The notes beneath the pieces are model-generated. The model saw only the letters and a list, made by a program, of their open reading frames with translations. It was not told the DNA's origin and did no database searches. DNA of 64,000 bases from G965267605 sp965267605 (GTDB lineage Bacteria; Bacteroidota; Bacteroidia; Flavobacteriales_E; Vicingaceae): assembly GCA_965267605.1 (NCBI GenBank), contig OZ254088.1:186001-250000 (forward strand). The letters are read 5' to 3'. Positions 9,719 to 18,357 of this stretch are shown piece after piece. Every line of letters starts with the position of its first letter. Positions within the stretch are counted from its first letter, which is position 1. The translations under genes and the position numbers were made by a program.

Positions 9719-12700
9719 ATGAAAAGTATGAACAGGTCAATTCTACTCTCGCTGGCGGTTTTGCTGGTGGGAACATTGCAGGCTAGAAAGCCGGACTGGA
9801 TGTATAATGATCCGGGCAATGGAAAGAAAGGAACGGTACAACCGGGTATTGCTGCTAACTGTACTCCTGCTACAGCTATTCAGTTCTTGGAACTGAATAA
9901 CGTAAGAGCAAGGATCGAGACTGGTGGTAGTATGTGGCAGGATCGTTCAACAGGCTCACCCGATTATATTATTCCAGCTGATGGAACAGCAAGTTCTATC
10001 TTCTCTGGAGCACTTTGGATGGGCGGAACAGATATTAACGGACAGCTTCGAATCGCTGCTGTTACATTCCGTAACGGTAACGACTTCTGGCCTGGTCCAC
10101 TGAACACAACAACTGCGGAGATCGATCCGGCAACCTGTGCGAAATGGGATAAATTCCACAAGATCACGGTAGATGAAGTAAAGCAGTTCGTTGGATGGTA
10201 CCAGTGTTGTGTGATCGATGCCGCAACTTGTGATTGTGCAACGTTGTATGCTGGTTACTCAATTCCTGAAAGTATCCTTAACTATCCAGCACACGGAGAT
10301 GTGACGCTTGGACAGGATTACTATCAGGCCCCTTTCTACGACAGAGATGGAGATGGTTTTTACGATCCGCAAAATGCAGGAGATTACCCTTACTATGACC
10401 TGACAGGGGAAATCGACTGTAGAAAGCAGAGAGATATCAGGCTATTTGGTGACGTTACTTACTGGTGGGTTTTCAATGATAAGGGTAACGTTCATACTGA
10501 AACCAATGGTCCTTCTATTGGTATGGAGATTAGAGCTCAAGCTTTTGCGTTCGCTACAAATGATGAAGTGAATGACATGACCTTCTACAACTACGAGCTT
10601 GTGAACAGGTCATCGTTTACACTTACGAATGCTTATTTCGGTCAGTGGGTTGATCCGGATCTAGGGTGTTCAAACGATGATTATGTAGGTTGTGATGTTG
10701 AACGTGGTCTTGGATATTGCTACAATGGCGATGGTCAGGATGAGGATTGCAATGGTAATAGTGGCTATGGAACGCAACCTCCAGCTGTGGGTGTAGACTT
10801 CTTTGAAGGTCCTTACCAGGATAACGATGGATCTGATAACCCAGGTCCATATGATGAAAGAAGTGCACCAAACGGTATCAAGAACATTACTTACCAGGAC
10901 GCAAAGAATGGTAATGGTATTCCTTATCTGGGAATGGGTATTGGATACGGTGATAGCATCGTAGATAACGAGCGCTTCGGTATGAGAAGATTTGTATACT
11001 ACAACAGAGGTGGTGGTGTACAAGGTGACCCGCAGACTGCGCTTGACCATTATAACTACTTACGAGGTGTTTGGAGAGATGGTGTTACCATGCTTTATGG
11101 TGGAAACGCTCACCCAGGTTCTGGTGCAACAGGTACAGATTGCCAGTTCATGTTCCCAGGAGATTCAGATCCACTGCTGTGGGGTACCAATGGTGTGGTT
11201 CAGAACCCGTCTTTCTGGACTGAGGCTACAGCTGGTAACACTCCGTTTGATAGACGATTTATTCAATCAGCTGGTCCATTTACGCTTGAACCAGGCGCTG
11301 TAAATGATATTACTGTTGGTGTTGTTTGGGCAAGGGCATCATCTGGTGGTTCGTTTGCATCTGTGGAGAAAGTAAGACTGGCGGATGATAAAGCACAGGC
11401 ACTTTTCGATAACTGTTTTAAGGTATTGAATGGTCCTGATGCACCAGACGTTAACTTCCAGGAGCTTGATAGAGAGATTGTTCTTTACTTGAGCAACCCT
11501 ACAGTATCCAATAATTTTAATGAAGAGTATGAGGAGATAGATGCATTTATTCAAACTCCTGATTCATTGAAAGACCTTGGGCAGAAGTGGGATGATATAT
11601 ATAGATTCCAGGGATACCAGATCTTCCAGGTGAAGAACGAAGAGGTATCTGTAACGGATCTTTACAACACGGATCTTTCCAGGCCGATTGCGCAGTGTGA
11701 CGTGAAAGATGGTGTTGGGCAGCTTGTGAACTTTACTTACAGTGAAGATATCCAGGCAAACATTCCACAGGAGATGGTAGATGGACAGGACAATGGAATC
11801 CAGCATTCATTCAAAATTACTGAGGACCTTTTCGCATCAGGAGATAAGAGACTTGTGAACCACAAGACTTACTACTATATCGCGATTGGATATGGTTATA
11901 ACAACTACAAGAACTATAACCAACTTGATCCGCAGTCGCTGGACGGACAAAAGAAGCCTTACCTGGCGTCTCGTAAGAGTCCGACTGGTTCGATCCAAGT
12001 CTGGAGTGCGATACCGCACATTCCATCTCCTGAGAAGGAAGGTACTGTAGCGGCATCGGACTATGGAGATGCACCGATGATAACAAGAGTAGAGGGAACG
12101 GGTAATGGCGGCATGAACCTGGACATTACTTCCGCTACGGAGGAAGTGATTCTGGCGGCTCCATACAAGATGGACTTCCCAGAGTATGCTGCAGGCGGTG
12201 GTCCGATCGACATTAAGGTTGTGGATCCACTAAATGTACCTGAAGGCGACTTTAGAGTAACCTTTAGAGACAGTGCAACACCAGGCGATCTAACGGATGC
12301 ATACTGGGTAATCCATAACCTTTCAACGGGAGATTCAGTGTTGTCAGATAAGTCAATTGCAGTGGCAAACGAACAGCTGATCCTTGACTGGGGAATCTCA
12401 GTTGCGATTGGAGATGTACTTAACCCTGGACTAGAGCAAGGAGAATTCCTAAGCAATGGTTTTATAGAAGCGACCCTTACGTTTAAGGATTCAACCAAGC
12501 GTTGGTTAAGTGGCTTTAGCGATGTAGATGGAGCTACTGATCTAAACTGGATCAGGGCAGGAACAGCAGAGAACAACGAAGCACCGGCAAGTGATTACAA
12601 TGACTATAAGGAAAGTGGCAAGTTTGTGGATGAGTTCCAGAAGTTTGAGACGATGCTGGATGGAGAATGGGCACCATATAGGTTGGCAGCCTACTCAGGA

Positions 12701-13753
12701 GTGAATGTAAACCACGGTCCTGCATACGATAACCTGGCGTGCCAGTTATCGAAACTGTCAGACCTTCCAAGTGTAGACATTGTGTTTACCTCGGATAAGA
12801 GCAAATGGACAAGATGTCCTGTTCTGGAGACCCAGGATGACAATGCACTTGCTGAAGGTAACACAGGTAAGCTGAAGCTAAGAAGTGCACAGAGTGTGGA
12901 TAAGGATGGGAATCCGGATGGAACAGGCACAGGAATGGGCTGGTTCCCTGGCTATGCCATCGACCTTGAGTCAGGAGTAAGACTGAACATGGCTTTTGGA
13001 GAAGACAGCTGGCTTGGAGGAGAGAACGGAAGAGACATGATGTGGAACCCAACTGAGACTGATTTTGCAGGTGTAGCCAATGAGATCAGATGGGGAGGGA
13101 AGCACTATGTGTATGTGTTCAAGTACAATCCAAATCCTGTGAACAGCAACCAGTTCATGCCAGAGTATGATGCTGGGGTGTACTTACAGAACAAGATTCC
13201 AAGTGCAGTAGGATCGATAGCGGCCTTTATGTGGAGTCAGTGTGCGTATGTAGGTATACCGGTATTGGAAGATGGACAGAGTTTGTTGAGTACAGATGCA
13301 CGGGTAAGGATCCGGGTGAACCGGGAGTATGAAGCTTATGCTACGTCAAGTACGGTGAACGCAGGTCTACCGATGTATGACTTCAACATGGATGATTTGG
13401 CCACAACGACCAAGGATGCAACAACGGCTAAGGAAGCACTTGAGCTTATCAACTGTGTACCTAACCCTTACTATGCTTACTCGGAGTACGAGAAGACGCA
13501 GTTGGACAACGCAATGAAGGTTACGAACCTTCCTGAGGAGTGTACAGTTACAATTTACAATGTGAATGGAACACTTATTAGAAGGTACGCGAAGAGTGAC
13601 CCAAGTACAAGCCTTAACTGGGATATGAAGAATACGAAGAACATTCCAGTTGCTAGTGGAGTATATCTCATCCATGTGGATGTACCTGGCGTTGGTGAGA
13701 AGGTATTGAAGTGGTTCGGAGTAATGAGACCAACAGATGTTAGCTCATTCTAA
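9719..13753 (+). CDS. large exported protein with C-terminal type A-like T9SS sorting domain
   Basis: The product has 1344 residues with a signal peptide (about 1-22, cut after LQA). The N-terminal region (ALWMGGTDINGQLRIAAVTF) matches a widespread but functionally uncharacterised Bacteroidota family of about 1300-residue secreted proteins. The C-terminal 100 residues have NCVPNPYYAYSEYE, then VTIYNVNGTLIRRY and ASGVYLIHV, the pattern of a type IX secretion sorting domain, so it probably reaches the cell surface. An ATG at 9728 is an alternative start. It lies between a TonB receptor and a PorV/PorQ-like gene, probably one transcript. Many Cys residues suggest disulfides outside the cell. No enzymatic motif was recognised. 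Confidence 0.8.
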   Translation: MKSMNRSILLSLAVLLVGTLQARKPDWMYNDPGNGKKGTVQPGIAANCTPATAIQFLELNNVRARIETGGSMWQDRSTGSPDYIIPADGTASSIFSGALWMGGTDINGQLRIAAVTFRNGNDFWPGPLNTTTAEIDPATCAKWDKFHKITVDEVKQFVGWYQCCVIDAATCDCATLYAGYSIPESILNYPAHGDVTLGQDYYQAPFYDRDGDGFYDPQNAGDYPYYDLTGEIDCRKQRDIRLFGDVTYWWVFNDKGNVHTETNGPSIGMEIRAQAFAFATNDEVNDMTFYNYELVNRSSFTLTNAYFGQWVDPDLGCSNDDYVGCDVERGLGYCYNGDGQDEDCNGNSGYGTQPPAVGVDFFEGPYQDNDGSDNPGPYDERSAPNGIKNITYQDAKNGNGIPYLGMGIGYGDSIVDNERFGMRRFVYYNRGGGVQGDPQTALDHYNYLRGVWRDGVTMLYGGNAHPGSGATGTDCQFMFPGDSDPLLWGTNGVVQNPSFWTEATAGNTPFDRRFIQSAGPFTLEPGAVNDITVGVVWARASSGGSFASVEKVRLADDKAQALFDNCFKVLNGPDAPDVNFQELDREIVLYLSNPTVSNNFNEEYEEIDAFIQTPDSLKDLGQKWDDIYRFQGYQIFQVKNEEVSVTDLYNTDLSRPIAQCDVKDGVGQLVNFTYSEDIQANIPQEMVDGQDNGIQHSFKITEDLFASGDKRLVNHKTYYYIAIGYGYNNYKNYNQLDPQSLDGQKKPYLASRKSPTGSIQVWSAIPHIPSPEKEGTVAASDYGDAPMITRVEGTGNGGMNLDITSATEEVILAAPYKMDFPEYAAGGGPIDIKVVDPLNVPEGDFRVTFRDSATPGDLTDAYWVIHNLSTGDSVLSDKSIAVANEQLILDWGISVAIGDVLNPGLEQGEFLSNGFIEATLTFKDSTKRWLSGFSDVDGATDLNWIRAGTAENNEAPASDYNDYKESGKFVDEFQKFETMLDGEWAPYRLAAYSGVNVNHGPAYDNLACQLSKLSDLPSVDIVFTSDKSKWTRCPVLETQDDNALAEGNTGKLKLRSAQSVDKDGNPDGTGTGMGWFPGYAIDLESGVRLNMAFGEDSWLGGENGRDMMWNPTETDFAGVANEIRWGGKHYVYVFKYNPNPVNSNQFMPEYDAGVYLQNKIPSAVGSIAAFMWSQCAYVGIPVLEDGQSLLSTDARVRIRVNREYEAYATSSTVNAGLPMYDFNMDDLATTTKDATTAKEALELINCVPNPYYAYSEYEKTQLDNAMKVTNLPEECTVTIYNVNGTLIRRYAKSDPSTSLNWDMKNTKNIPVASGVYLIHVDVPGVGEKVLKWFGVMRPTDVSSF

Positions 13754-13786
13754 TTAATGATTGATTATTTGCAAGTACAAGGATAT

Positions 13787-14854
13787 ATGAAAAGGATAGC
13801 AATAGTATCAATAGCACTTCTGACTGTTCCGGTCATGATGTTCGCTGGTAACAAAGACCGTGCGGGCGAGGCAGGAGCTTCAGAGTTGCTGATTAATCCA
13901 TGGACCAGAAGTTCCGGCTTTGCTGGTGCAAATTCAACTTCCATTACTGGACTTGAAGCTGTGCACAGTAACGTTGCAGGACTGGCGTTCACAACCAAAA
14001 CGGAATTGATATTTTCTCATACACGCTGGTTAAGCGGATCTGGGATCAATATCAACACATTTGGATTTTCGCAAAAGCTTGGCGCAACGAATGTGATCGG
14101 TCTTGCGGTGATGTCAATGGACTTTGGAGATATCCAGAGAACAACTGTTGATCTGCCTGAAGGTGGTATCGGAACGTTCTCACCTGGTTATAACAACATT
14201 GGACTATCTTTTGCAAAGGAGTTCTCTAACAGTATTTATGGTGGTGCTACCGTTAAGGTGATCTCCGAGGGAATTTCAAATGCGAAAACTTCAGGTGTGG
14301 CATTCGATGCCGCTGTGAAGTACGTAACTGGTGAGAATGATCAGATCAAGTTCGGTATTGCACTTCGCAACATCGGACCGCCATTGAGATACAGTGGAGA
14401 TGGTCTTTCTGTTAGAAATGACCAATCCAATGGCGCTACCCTTACTCAATCACAACTTGCAAATAAATTCGAAATGCCATCGCTGTTGAACATTGGCGCT
14501 TCGTATGATATCTATGTTTCACCAACCATTGATACGGCAACTGCTGAGATTTCTGCAGATCACCGTGTGACTCTGGCTGCAACGTACCAATCTAATTCCT
14601 TCACCAAGGATGCTTATAGGGTAGGTGCTGAGTATGCATTTAAGTCCATGTTCATGGTAAGAGGTGGATATGTAATTGAACAAGGTGTAACTAGCCAAAC
14701 AGATCGCACAACAGCGCACACTGGTCCTTGTGCCGGTATGTCTGTTGAAGTGCCGATCGGTAAAGGTGGTTCCACTTTCAGCCTTGATTACGCGTATCGT
14801 TTTTCTAACCCATTCAGTGGGTCTCATACAATTGGAGCGCGTATCAACCTGTAA
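13787..14854 (+). CDS. PorV/PorQ-family outer-membrane beta-barrel protein
   Basis: The product is 355 residues from the ATG at 13787; an in-frame ATG at 13757 would add ten residues before an obvious signal peptide (MKRIAIVSIALLTVPVMMFA). The mature start has GASELLINPWTRSSGFAGA, then VHSNVAGLAF, which matches the FadL-like barrel family including PorV and PorQ. These shuttle T9SS cargo or support its surface attachment. It directly follows an exported-protein gene, suggesting a dedicated partner for that cargo. It is distinct from the PorV gene beginning at 63729. Confidence 0.8.
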   Translation: MKRIAIVSIALLTVPVMMFAGNKDRAGEAGASELLINPWTRSSGFAGANSTSITGLEAVHSNVAGLAFTTKTELIFSHTRWLSGSGININTFGFSQKLGATNVIGLAVMSMDFGDIQRTTVDLPEGGIGTFSPGYNNIGLSFAKEFSNSIYGGATVKVISEGISNAKTSGVAFDAAVKYVTGENDQIKFGIALRNIGPPLRYSGDGLSVRNDQSNGATLTQSQLANKFEMPSLLNIGASYDIYVSPTIDTATAEISADHRVTLAATYQSNSFTKDAYRVGAEYAFKSMFMVRGGYVIEQGVTSQTDRTTAHTGPCAGMSVEVPIGKGGSTFSLDYAYRFSNPFSGSHTIGARINL

Positions 14855-14869
14855 AAGGCTAAAAATCAT

Positions 14870-14877
14870 TAACTTTG
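14870..14877 (+). promoter_or_regulatory. TAnnTTTG -7 box for greA
   Basis: TAACTTTG exactly fits the Bacteroidota -7 consensus. It lies 55 bases before the greA start, in the only gap between the PorV/PorQ-like gene and greA. Confidence 0.55.
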
Positions 14878-14932
14878 TCGGAGAAGGAGAGTCCAAACGG
14901 ATTCTCTTTCTGCGTTTATTAATATCACTACC

Positions 14933-15406
14933 ATGTCCGATATACAATATTTTACAGAAGAAGGACTGAGGGAGCTTAGGGAAGAGCTTGAACATCTAAA
15001 GAATGTTGAGCGACCAAGAATTTCAAAGCAGATCGCTGAGGCCAAAGACAAGGGAGACCTGTCTGAGAATGCTGAGTACGATGCTGCCAAGGAAGCACAG
15101 GGTCTGCTTGAATTGAAAATTTCTAAACTGGAAACCATCCATGCGAACGCGCGTTTGGTGGATGAGAGCCAATTGGATACTTCGAAGGTCTTGATTCTTT
15201 CGAATGTTAAGATCAAGAATCTAGGCAATGGCGCTGAAATGGAATACACGATCGTTTCTGAGCGTGAAGCTGATTTGAAAGCCAAAAAGATATCTGTTGA
15301 ATCACCTATTGGTAAGGCTGTTCTAGGCAAATCTGTAGGAGATGTTGTGGAGGTTGAAGTTCCGAACGGCAAAATGAAGCTGGAGATTCTTAAGATCTCG
15401 CGTTAA
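14933..15406 (+). CDS. greA: transcription elongation factor GreA
   Basis: GreA rescues backtracked RNA polymerase by stimulating transcript cleavage. The 157-residue product has the normal family length. The N-terminal coiled coil (about 8-75) carries the acidic tip motif GDLSENAEYDAAKEAQ. The C-terminal FKBP-like domain has the conserved SPIGKAVLGKSVGDVVEVEVPNG region. The stop overlaps the start of the HIT-protein gene by one base (TAATG), so the two are translationally coupled. A TAnnTTTG box lies upstream. Confidence 0.97.
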   Translation: MSDIQYFTEEGLRELREELEHLKNVERPRISKQIAEAKDKGDLSENAEYDAAKEAQGLLELKISKLETIHANARLVDESQLDTSKVLILSNVKIKNLGNGAEMEYTIVSEREADLKAKKISVESPIGKAVLGKSVGDVVEVEVPNGKMKLEILKISR

Positions 15407-15786
15407 TGTCTTCCATATTCACCAAGATCATTAATGGAGAAATACCTTGCCATAAGGTAGCCGAGAATGATCGTTTTCTGGCCTTTCTTGACATTTTCCC
15501 TAAGGTGGTGGGCCATACCCTCGTTATACCGAAGATCGAAGTCGATAGACTTTGGGATTTGGATAGCGATTGGTACGCTGATATATGGACTTACAGCCGT
15601 GAAGTAGCCTTGATGATCGAAAAGGCCGTTCCGTGCAACCGGGTAGGAGTTCAAGTAGAAGGCCTCGAGGTTCCGCACGCGCATATCCATTTGATTCCTC
15701 TTTCGGACAAAGGATTTGCTGGACTCGTGAAACCTGATCCTGATCAATTGGATTTTGCAGAAATAGCCCGAAGAATTGCCGGTTAG
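15406..15786 (+). CDS. HIT-family nucleotide hydrolase or transferase
   Basis: The product has 126 residues. The histidine triad is PHAHIHLIPL with H91, H93 and H95; H93 or H95 would act as the nucleophile on the alpha-phosphate of nucleotide conjugates. The N-terminal CHKVAENDRFLAFLDIFP and GHTLVIPK segments are typical of HINT-like members. The likely role is hydrolysis of AMP conjugates in the cytosol. It overlaps greA by one base upstream and the convergent ruvC stop by four bases downstream. The greA-HIT pairing is common in Bacteroidota. Confidence 0.95.
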   Translation: MSSIFTKIINGEIPCHKVAENDRFLAFLDIFPKVVGHTLVIPKIEVDRLWDLDSDWYADIWTYSREVALMIEKAVPCNRVGVQVEGLEVPHAHIHLIPLSDKGFAGLVKPDPDQLDFAEIARRIAG

Positions 15787-16334
15787 CGTTTTTTTCCTCG
15801 CTCTGCCGCCAGAGCTTTCCAACTGCTGTACTTCTTGTCTGATGTTGTAGCAGTCTTCTGAAAGAAATGACACACAGCAGCGGCTAATCCATCTGTTGCA
15901 TCTAAAGTTTTAGGTAGTTGCTTCATATTGAGCAAGCGCTGAAGCATTAAAGCAACCTGTTCCTTAGAGGAATTACCCCGGCCCGTAATGCTTTGTTTGA
16001 TCTTTTTAGGTGCGTATTCGAAAATCGGAATCTGACGATTAAGCGCAGCGGAGATCGCAACACCCTGGGCACGCCCAAGTTTCAGCATAGATTGGACATT
16101 TTTTCCAAAGAAAGGCGCTTCAACTGCGAGTTCATCAGGGTGGTATTCATCTATCAATTGGGTCACCCGATCAAAGATCTTTTGCAACCTTACGTAATGA
16201 TCATCGTATTTGTTGAGGTGGATAGCCCCGGCAGAAATCAACCTCATTTTCGTACCTTCGATAGAGATAATGCCGTATCCCATGATATTGGTACCCGGGT
16301 CGATTCCAATGATTATCCTATCGTTATCTGGCAA
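15783..16334 (-). CDS. ruvC: crossover junction endodeoxyribonuclease RuvC
   Basis: RuvC resolves Holliday junctions. The 183-residue product has the RNase H-like core with IGIDPGTNIMGYG (D12), LAVEAPFFGKN (catalytic Glu) and LDATDGLAAAVCH near the C-terminus. The start codon is TTG at 16334; the codon just before it is a stop (TAA), so no longer start is possible. The divergent gene starts at 16337, only two bases away, so each gene's leader lies inside the other's coding region. A basic tail (AAERGKKR) ends the protein. Confidence 0.95.
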   Translation of the reverse strand: MPDNDRIIIGIDPGTNIMGYGIISIEGTKMRLISAGAIHLNKYDDHYVRLQKIFDRVTQLIDEYHPDELAVEAPFFGKNVQSMLKLGRAQGVAISAALNRQIPIFEYAPKKIKQSITGRGNSSKEQVALMLQRLLNMKQLPKTLDATDGLAAAVCHFFQKTATTSDKKYSSWKALAAERGKKR

Positions 16335-16336
16335 TT

Positions 16337-17254
16337 ATGGAAGGATTGATTGACCATACAAAACTAACCAATTATACCAAGCCTGCTCTTAAGGTTCTGG
16401 TGGCCGGTGGTGTTATCAGCTTTCTTGTATACAGGTTGCTGGATCACGAGTTCCATTTCGGGAGTTTTGAGTTGAATATGCCCACCGTATTGCTGATTGC
16501 AGTGTTCGCAATGTTGTTTCTAGTCAATTGGTTCATGGAGGCAATCAAGTGGAAACTGGTATCCGACCATGTATCCGAAAAGAAACTATCAGTTGGTTCA
16601 AGTTTAAAAAGCATATGTAGAGGCGTTTCTCTGGGATTTCTGACCCCGTACCGCCTTGGAGAGGTGGCAGGTCGGGCAATTGGCAGAAAGGACCGTAAAG
16701 AGGCTGTAACAGCGTTTTCGTATACCAGTATTGCGCAAACTACCGCCACACTAATCTTTGGTTTATTAGGGATAGGATACCTGTTTAGCAGCTTGCTCGG
16801 CAACGCAACATTGGTTCTCGTCTGTGTATTGGCCATTGTTCTGGCTGTAACATGCAGCTATATGCTTTTTCCAAGGTTTGCTGAAAAGCTGGTGAAATGG
16901 TTGTTTAAGTGCGAGATCAATCGCATTAACCGAACTGTATTACTGCAGGCACTGGCGTTAAGCTTGTTCAGGCACGTGGTATTTACTATGCAGTTTCTGG
17001 TTTTGCTTATGATCCTCGGAGCCACATTTTCTTACTTCGATGCCTATATGGCGATATCGGGGGGGTACCTTATAAGTTCGATATTACCGTCTTTCTCTAT
17101 AACCGAGGTGGGGAATAGGGTGGCGGCTATGATTATTGTGTTCCAGGAGTTCATCGATACACTCCAATACGTACCTGAGGTAACCGTATTGATTTACCTG
17201 GTAAATGTGGGTATTCCAGCGTTGGCAGGCGTTTATTTCCTTCGTAGATCATGA
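16337..17254 (+). CDS. UPF0104 / lysylphosphatidylglycerol synthase-type membrane protein
   Basis: This 305-residue integral membrane protein has about seven or eight hydrophobic helices. FLVNWFMEAIKWKL, GFLTPYRLGEVAGRA and the ISGGYLISSILPSFSITEVGNR segment match the flippase-like membrane domain family (UPF0104, related to the MprF membrane part). It would act on lipid or polyprenyl substrates in the inner membrane; the substrate is unknown. Its stop overlaps the following glycosyltransferase start (ATGA), suggesting both work on the same lipid-linked sugar, which is inference. Confidence 0.8.
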   Translation: MEGLIDHTKLTNYTKPALKVLVAGGVISFLVYRLLDHEFHFGSFELNMPTVLLIAVFAMLFLVNWFMEAIKWKLVSDHVSEKKLSVGSSLKSICRGVSLGFLTPYRLGEVAGRAIGRKDRKEAVTAFSYTSIAQTTATLIFGLLGIGYLFSSLLGNATLVLVCVLAIVLAVTCSYMLFPRFAEKLVKWLFKCEINRINRTVLLQALALSLFRHVVFTMQFLVLLMILGATFSYFDAYMAISGGYLISSILPSFSITEVGNRVAAMIIVFQEFIDTLQYVPEVTVLIYLVNVGIPALAGVYFLRRS

Positions 17255-18357
17255 TCGGGGACGGAATCCTCGTCCTTTCGTTGGTTGTAATGTTGGGCTA
17301 CGCCCTGGTAGTATTGTCTGCTGTTTTTTTGAAACAAGGTCAACAGAGACAGGAATCAAATGAGCCACGTACGGTATCGGTGGTTATACCTTTTCGCAAT
17401 GAGAGCGCATCCCTGGGGGATCTAATACACAGTTTGAAACTACAGGAGTGTGGGACGTACCAGGTTAATTTCTTGTTGGTCAACGATCATTCAGAGGATG
17501 ATTCAATCGGGATCATTAGGACAGCAGTTATTGAGGATCAAAGATTCCGGATTCTTGATCTGCCACATGGGGTTACGGGAAAGAAATCTGCCATTGCGCA
17601 CGCCTTGAACCATGATGAAATAGGAGAACTTGTTATTTCTGCGGATGCAGATAGTGTCTATCCGGAGCGGTGGCTGGTGTCGTTGGCTGATAGTATTGAT
17701 GATACGAATAGTGATGTGGTTTGTGCACCGCTGTCCTATGGCCGCACCCGAGGCCTAATTGCAAGTTTGCAACGTGTTGAAAATCTGGGGATAACAGCAG
17801 TGAATGCGGCATTTCAACGTATTGGCTGGACGGTTTCTTGCAGTGGTGCCAATATGGCCTATTTACGTTCTGTACATCCTGGTACGTTTGACGGGCGAAG
17901 CCCTAGTGGTGATGATATGGAGTTATTGATACAGGCAAGACGATCCGGAGGGAAAATTACCTGGAATTTTAGTGCAGGTACCGTGGCTCAAACAAGGGCA
18001 ACGGTTTCGATTCCGGATTTCATTTCACAAAGGTTGCGATGGGGGTCTAAGAACTCATTATACGCTGATTATCAGGTGATCATACCAGGGTTGCTCATCG
18101 TGCTCACCAATTTGTGTGTCTTGGTGGCATGTGTGCTAATGTGGTTCAATCCAGTATTCGTTGTTATACCCCTGGTGAAGGTGATTTTAGATGCAGCCGT
18201 CCTACTCAGATTTAGCTTCATCGATGGTATTCGCCAAGACATCGTTTATTTTCCCCTAATTCAGTTGATTTACCCGATATATATTATTTTTATTGCTTGC
18301 CTTTCACCGTTTGCACAAGTCAGTTGGAAGGGTAGGTCAATAAAAGGGGATGGCTAA
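17251..18357 (+). CDS. membrane glycosyltransferase, family 2
   Basis: The product has 368 residues. An N-terminal membrane helix (about 4-27) precedes a GT-A domain with VSVVIPFRNES, LLVNDHSEDDS, the SADADSVY motif (DxD-like) and SGDDMELLIQARR. The QRLRW motif (Q-x-x-R-W) is typical of processive family 2 enzymes. Two or three membrane helices close the protein (about 270-350). It probably transfers sugars to a lipid carrier on the cytoplasmic face. It is coupled to the UPF0104-type gene by a 4-base overlap and overlaps the next gene by 8 bases. Confidence 0.88.
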   Translation: MIGDGILVLSLVVMLGYALVVLSAVFLKQGQQRQESNEPRTVSVVIPFRNESASLGDLIHSLKLQECGTYQVNFLLVNDHSEDDSIGIIRTAVIEDQRFRILDLPHGVTGKKSAIAHALNHDEIGELVISADADSVYPERWLVSLADSIDDTNSDVVCAPLSYGRTRGLIASLQRVENLGITAVNAAFQRIGWTVSCSGANMAYLRSVHPGTFDGRSPSGDDMELLIQARRSGGKITWNFSAGTVAQTRATVSIPDFISQRLRWGSKNSLYADYQVIIPGLLIVLTNLCVLVACVLMWFNPVFVVIPLVKVILDAAVLLRFSFIDGIRQDIVYFPLIQLIYPIYIIFIACLSPFAQVSWKGRSIKGDG

